Assembly: GCF_022539315.1 (NCBI RefSeq)
Contig: NC_066343.1
Coordinates: 40,727,696-40,791,695 of the forward strand
From: Serinus canaria
Taxonomy: Eukaryota > Chordata > Aves > Passeriformes > Fringillidae
Direction: 5' to 3'
DNA: 64,000 nt
Numbering within the stretch: the stretch's first letter is position 1; each line of letters begins with the position of its first letter. Shown in pieces: positions 59,560-64,000 of the stretch. The notes under the pieces were generated by a model, which was given only the letters and a program-made list of their open reading frames with translations, was not told where the DNA came from and did no database searches. Made by a program: the position numbers and the translations under genes.

Positions 59560-61936
59560 TTAGGATATCTCAAGACTTCCTTGAAATGAGACTGCTCCAT
59601 GCTAACTTCAAGGAGCTAGAGACAGACCTGGAAGAAGCCATCATCAGACAGGGATACAGAACAGTTCCTTTTATCCTAAAAAAGATGAAGAAAAACTAAA
59701 AGGAAGTTATCACTTCACTGCCACCAGGCAGGTCTAGGAACTTGGTAGCAGCAATACAAGATTGTCTGAAGAGGCAGCACACTTACCAGATTTCGCAGAC
59801 TAGTTCTATGGTCAGTATGTCCTGCAACTTGTCCTCTAGGATGAGAAGGATGGAGGGAAAAATAGCCCTAAGTACCCTTTCTCTCTGTAAGCAGCAAATG
59901 ATCAGGAAGCAGAGAAGACCAGACTTCTGAGGAGTCTTTCCTTCACATAGGAGCATGCTGAACCCTGTAATCAGTAGGGGGTTATGGACAACCCAGCCAC
60001 TTAACAGCTCTTAACAGAAGATACTCATAGTTGCTCAGTGACCAGCAAGGATCTGCACAGCATGCAGGTTTCTACCTGAAGCATTTGGCTTGAAGGGGCA
60101 TGGGAAGAAGACCAGGCTCACTTAAGATGAGCCTGGGGTAGGATGCCAGGGTTAGGAGTAAAATCAGTAGCCCAGCTGAAGTGCAACTACACCAATGCAA
60201 ACGGTGTGGGCAACAAACAGGAGGAGCTGGAGGCCACTGTGCAGCTCGAAAGCAATGACAGAAATGTGATGGGATGAGCAGAGGGCTGCACTGGATGGCT
60301 ACAAGCTCTTCAGAAGGGACAGACAAGGAAGGAGAGGTGGTGGGGTGCCTCTGTACATTAGGAAGTGTTTTGACTGTACAGAGCTCAAGGCTAGCAATGA
60401 GAAGGTTGAGTGCCTATGGGTGACAATTGGGGGAAGGCCGAAAAGGCAGATATCCTGGTGGGAGTCTGTTATAGACCACCCAGCCAGGATGAGGAGGTGG
60501 ATGAGCTATTCTATGATCTGATGATGATGTTTCACAATTGTAAGCCCTTGTTTAACTGGCCAAATGTCTGCTGGAAACCCTCCACAGCTCAGAGGAGGCA
60601 GTCTAGCACATTCCTGGAGAGCAACACATCTACCCTGAACTTCCCCAGTACAGACTTTAGCCTATTCAGGATGCTGGCTGAGAGAGAGAGCTTTGGGAAC
60701 CAGCCTCTAAAAACAAAGTGAGCCAAGAATATGGGACATACTTAAAAAAAAAGTATTGAAGTTTCATGGGCAGGCTATTCCTATGTGCAAACAGACAGCA
60801 GGGAAGAAGACTGGCCTGGCTGAGCAGCAAGCTTTCACAGGAACTTAGACAAAAAGAGAGGGTATGTAACTTCTGGAAATGGGGGCAGGTAACTCAGGAA
60901 GTCTATAAGGATGTTGTTAGGTCATGTAGAAATAAAACTAGAAAGATAAAAATTTAGCTGAAACCTTATCTGGTCGCTATTGGTTACACCAGTTTTAAAA
61001 AATATATTAAGAATAAAATGCCAGCCAAGGTAAAACTCCATTCTTTATTGGAGAAAGAGGGAAATACAGTGACTAATGAGGAGGAAAACACTGAGATACT
61101 TACTGCCTTCTTTGCCTAGTAATGCTCAGAGCAACTGGCCCCTTGACATGGTAGGCAGGGATAGGGAGCAGAACAGACCCTCTGTAACCCATGAGGAAGT
61201 AATTAGTGACTGCTGTGCCACTCAGATGCTCACAAGTCTATGGGGACAGATGGGTTTCATCCTAGGCTGATGAGGGAGCTGGTGGAAGAGCTCAATCTGC
61301 TGCTCTTCATAATTTATCATGAGTCCTGCTTATTCCAGATGAGTGGCTTGTATCAACAATAGCGTGGCCAGCAGGACCAGGGCACTGATTGACCCCATGT
61401 ACTCAGCACTGGTGAAACTGCACCTCAAGTGCTGTGTCCAGTTCTGAGCCCCTCAGTGCAGGACAGACATTGAGGAGCTGGTGCACATCCAGAAAAGGAT
61501 GACAAGGCTGGTGAAGGGTTTGGAGCACAAGTCCTGTGAGGAATGGCTGAGGGAGCTGTTGTTATTTAATCTGGTAAAAAAGAAGCTCAGGGGGACCTTA
61601 GTGCTCTCTACAATTAATGAAAGGAGTTTTTAACCAGGTCGGGTTTTAGCCTCTTCTCCCAGACATCCAGCAACAGGATAAGAGGACATAGTCTTAAACT
61701 GTGTCAGGAGATGTTCAGGTTGGACACTGGGAGAAATTTCTTCGCAGAAAGGGTAATTAAACATTGAAATGGGCTGCTCAGGGAGGTGGTAGAGTCACTT
61801 TCCCTGGGTTTTTTTAAGGAAAGATTGGATATGGCACTTGGTGCCATGGTCTAATTAACAAGGTGGTGTCTGGTCATAGGGTGGACTTGATGATCTTAGA
61901 GGTCTTTTCCAACCTAATTGATTCTCTGATTCTATG
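59560..61936 (+). mobile_element. CR1 LINE, long copy with broken ORF2 and deleted RT core
   Basis: The right end is CTGATTCTATG (61,926-61,936), the CR1 terminus. Pieces of ORF2 are readable: endonuclease N-terminus (NKQEELEATVQLES, about 60,210-60,255; DGYKLF-like with MDGY degenerate, about 60,293-60,315), ILVGVCYRPPSQDEE (about 60,450-60,495), the linker region (GRRLAWLSSKLSQELRQK, about 60,800-60,855), then RT N-terminal segments to about 61,340. It then jumps to the ORF2 C-terminal region (about 61,355 on) and the 3' UTR. The catalytic RT palm is missing, and stops and frameshifts break the rest, so it cannot mobilise. The left end is uncertain; 59,560-60,150 may be ORF1/linker sequence. 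Confidence 0.9.
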
Positions 61937-63090
61937 AATATCTAAACATAAGCAAGAGCTCATCCAGACCCATGGCCCCTTTTTCAGTCTTCACTAGTCT
62001 TTCACTAGTTTTTCATATTAATATGATTTTTAGCCTAGGTAATTTCTGCCTTGGCTCATTCTCTGTGATGAGGTCTACATACTAGTCTCTGAACAGGTTT
62101 CCTTTAAGGATATTCACTCGAGTTTAAGGACTTCTTCACCTCATCTTTCTTTCTCATTGATTCTGTCTATTAAGATGTATGAAATGGAAGGAATCAAGAG
62201 AACAAACTAGGAGAGAAAAGTCCATGTATTGTACTCCCTTTGAAACACATTTGGTTTTAAAAAACCCTTACCCTATTTTGAAAAAATAGTTTCAAAATCT
62301 GTTTGAGATGTTCTCTTCACTAGTCGCATCAGTGCCAGTAATGGATAAACAAGAGCTAACCCTTTTCCTGGCATGCCTCTCCCTCAACAGTGACAAAGCA
62401 AGCCAGCTGATGTCCAATAGTAAAGGTTCCATCCTTTCACAATAACAATATATGACAAACATAATTGCATTGAAAAGAAAAATATCAAGCAAACCCAAGC
62501 CCAAAAACAAAATCAAGAATTTCTGAAGCACTTTGTAACATTTGAAAGAGCTGCTAAGGAGGCATCAAGACAAGACATATCAGGAATGTATTCTCTGTGA
62601 TTCTAAAAAATCTGTTTTTATTATTTTAACTCATTCTTCTTCCTTGATGTTATGATAGTGTAGTTCAGCAACAAGTCCTGAGATAACAGAGTAGACTCTG
62701 GGAATTGATTTCTTCCAGCTGAGCCACATGGAGGTAGTACTCAGACCCTTCCTCCAATTGCAGTATGACTTTCCTCAGACCAGCTTCTGACAGCAGAATT
62801 ATGGATTTTCTGACATTAACTTATACATTTAAAAAAAAACCTCTCTCACAGTTCTTATTTTTCTACAGCTGAGTGAGCATTTAAAGACAAAGTACCTTCC
62901 CTTGGTCCAAAGGTCTCTTTAACACAAATGTAATTTGTCTTTAAGATAAGTTAAACTCAGAGAAGCTGACCTCAGACTTAGAAAAGGTCTGTAATCATTT
63001 AAAAAGAAATAAAACATGATCATGTAGAAGTTATCTGCACCTCATGCAAATAAAAAGAACTATCAAGAGCTTAAAGCCATAAGCTAGGAT
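61937..63090. other. Intergenic, no gene seen
   Basis: Unique AT-rich sequence between the CR1 and the solo LTR; no exon recognised. Confidence 0.55.
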
Positions 63091-63475
63091 CCACTATGTC
63101 GCCGACATGTTTTATGAAAAATCCTTTACTTAGGATTTTTCCTCTCCTGAGAGCTGAGAAGCCTCAGGAACAAACTGTAAACAATTCTTATCGGCTGCTG
63201 TGGAATGCGATGGGAAGGTCTGTGATTGGCCCCGTCAAACTGTTTCCAATTAAGAGCCTATCACAGAACACCTGTCCGGCCGTCTCGGTCTGGGAAATTA
63301 CATTCTTTTCTATTCTTAGCATAGCTTTGTAGTGAAATCCTTCTCTCTATTCTTTTAGTATAGTTTTTATATCTTATATATCATACAATAATAAATCAAG
63401 CCTTCTGATACATGGAGTCAACTTTGTCGTCTCTTCCCTCATCTTGGAACCCCTGAGAACGGGGTAACACCACTA
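63091..63475 (+). mobile_element. Solo LTR, songbird ERVK-type, with intact 6-bp target-site duplication
   Basis: The 373-bp LTR spans 63,097-63,469, beginning TGTCGCCGACATG and ending GGGGTAACA. The 6-bp CCACTA flanks it on both sides (63,091-63,096 and 63,470-63,475). TG...CA ends and a 6-bp duplication are the hallmark of class II (ERVK) integration. A polyadenylation signal AATAAA is at 63,390-63,395, about 75 bp before the 3' end. The sequence resembles an LTR I recall as frequent in passerine genomes. No internal viral genes are present, so it formed by LTR-LTR recombination. Several CpGs remain, consistent with a fairly recent insertion. Confidence 0.93.
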
Positions 63476-64000
63476 TACAGCTGCTCAGCTGCCAATGCTG
63501 CCAAAGGCTTCCAGTGCAACTTTATACAAGCCATTTTCTCTGCATATTAGCAGCTATATTCCTCTTTGAAGAAGAAACCATTTTCTTATCATCAGTAATC
63601 TGTCACATCTATTAGTTTGTAGAGGGTTGAGAACAGGGATGCTGTATATAGGGTAGGACAGTGCTTTTTGTAGTCATTTGTCGATACTGCGATAGATAAA
63701 TACTTAGTCCATATGTACTAGCTTAAACGGATTTGGTGACTTTTTTTTTATTGTTTTCTTTAGACATCTCATGGAGTTTGCAGTTTTACACCCTGGCAAA
63801 TGTCTACAGACTAGGCAAATGCATATACATGTGTACTTTCTGTATTAACATAGAAGAATCAGTCAAAAGAGGAGAAATTACAGTATTACAGTGATCTCAA
63901 CAGTTGTCCATGTGTCCATTTGCTTTACAGAGTCTAAAGATTTCTAGGATCCCGCAGTGTTATTTATCATTAAAACATTGCTGGGTTTAAATTCCATTTA
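63476..64000. other. Intergenic, no gene seen
   Basis: Short AT-rich unique stretch to the end of the window. Confidence 0.55.

Noticed and set aside
60410..61270. Three plus-strand frames with reverse-transcriptase-element similarity as a possible host gene
   Set aside because: They are fragments of a CR1 ORF2 with stops, frameshifts and a deleted catalytic core, ending in a typical CR1 3' tail.

Overview
The window is from a bird, almost certainly a songbird (Passeriformes). CR1 LINE fragments are present in both orientations. A 373-bp solo LTR with intact target-site duplications matches, from memory, a songbird class II (ERVK) LTR type, and a ~1 kb avian ERVL-type LTR is also present. 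The only gene I can support is the 5' end of TLE4 (transducin-like enhancer 4, a Groucho co-repressor), read on the minus strand at the left edge. TLE4 is Z-linked in chicken, so this is probably Z-chromosome sequence; that is known synteny, not something visible here.

Layout. 1-914: TLE4 intron 4 (part), holding a CR1 3' end. 915-959, 2366-2429, 3564-3661 and 4066-4110: TLE4 coding exons 4, 3, 2 and 1, all with consensus splice sites and together encoding residues 1-84, most of the N-terminal Q (tetramerisation) domain. The remaining exons lie beyond position 1. About 3300-5900: a large CpG island covering exons 1-2, the leader and the promoter, with CCAAT boxes, a palindromic E-box, two ZNF143-like motifs and possible upstream ORFs. 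From about 6 kb to 64 kb: AT-rich intergenic sequence upstream of TLE4 (a gene desert in other amniotes) with no convincing protein-coding gene. Almost every ORF there is short, unconserved in appearance, or a shadow of a repeat.

The desert contains a 75-bp-period tandem repeat (12.7-13.0 kb), a poly-T/GT microsatellite (21.6 kb), a GC-rich probable LTR with tandem G-quadruplex motifs (22.1-23.0 kb), MIR-type ancient SINE relics (about 15.0, 29.1 and 30.2-30.4 kb), a possible LTR (31.9-32.5 kb), a long near-perfect palindrome (about 40.97-41.02 kb), CR1 fragments (46.7 kb, 50.3-50.8 kb), a 500-N assembly gap (50,771-51,270), a pair of related dispersed repeats (52.3 and 54.6 kb), an ERVL-type LTR (55.8-56.8 kb), a long but internally deleted CR1 (59.6-61.9 kb) and the young solo ERVK-type LTR (63.1-63.5 kb).

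I found no evidence of a previously undescribed protein system. The items most worth a second look are the uORF that overlaps the TLE4 start codon as ATGA, the 28-bp perfect core palindrome near 41 kb, the tandem G4 motifs in the 22-kb LTR-like element, the MIR relics, and candidate distal regulatory stretches of the TLE4 desert.
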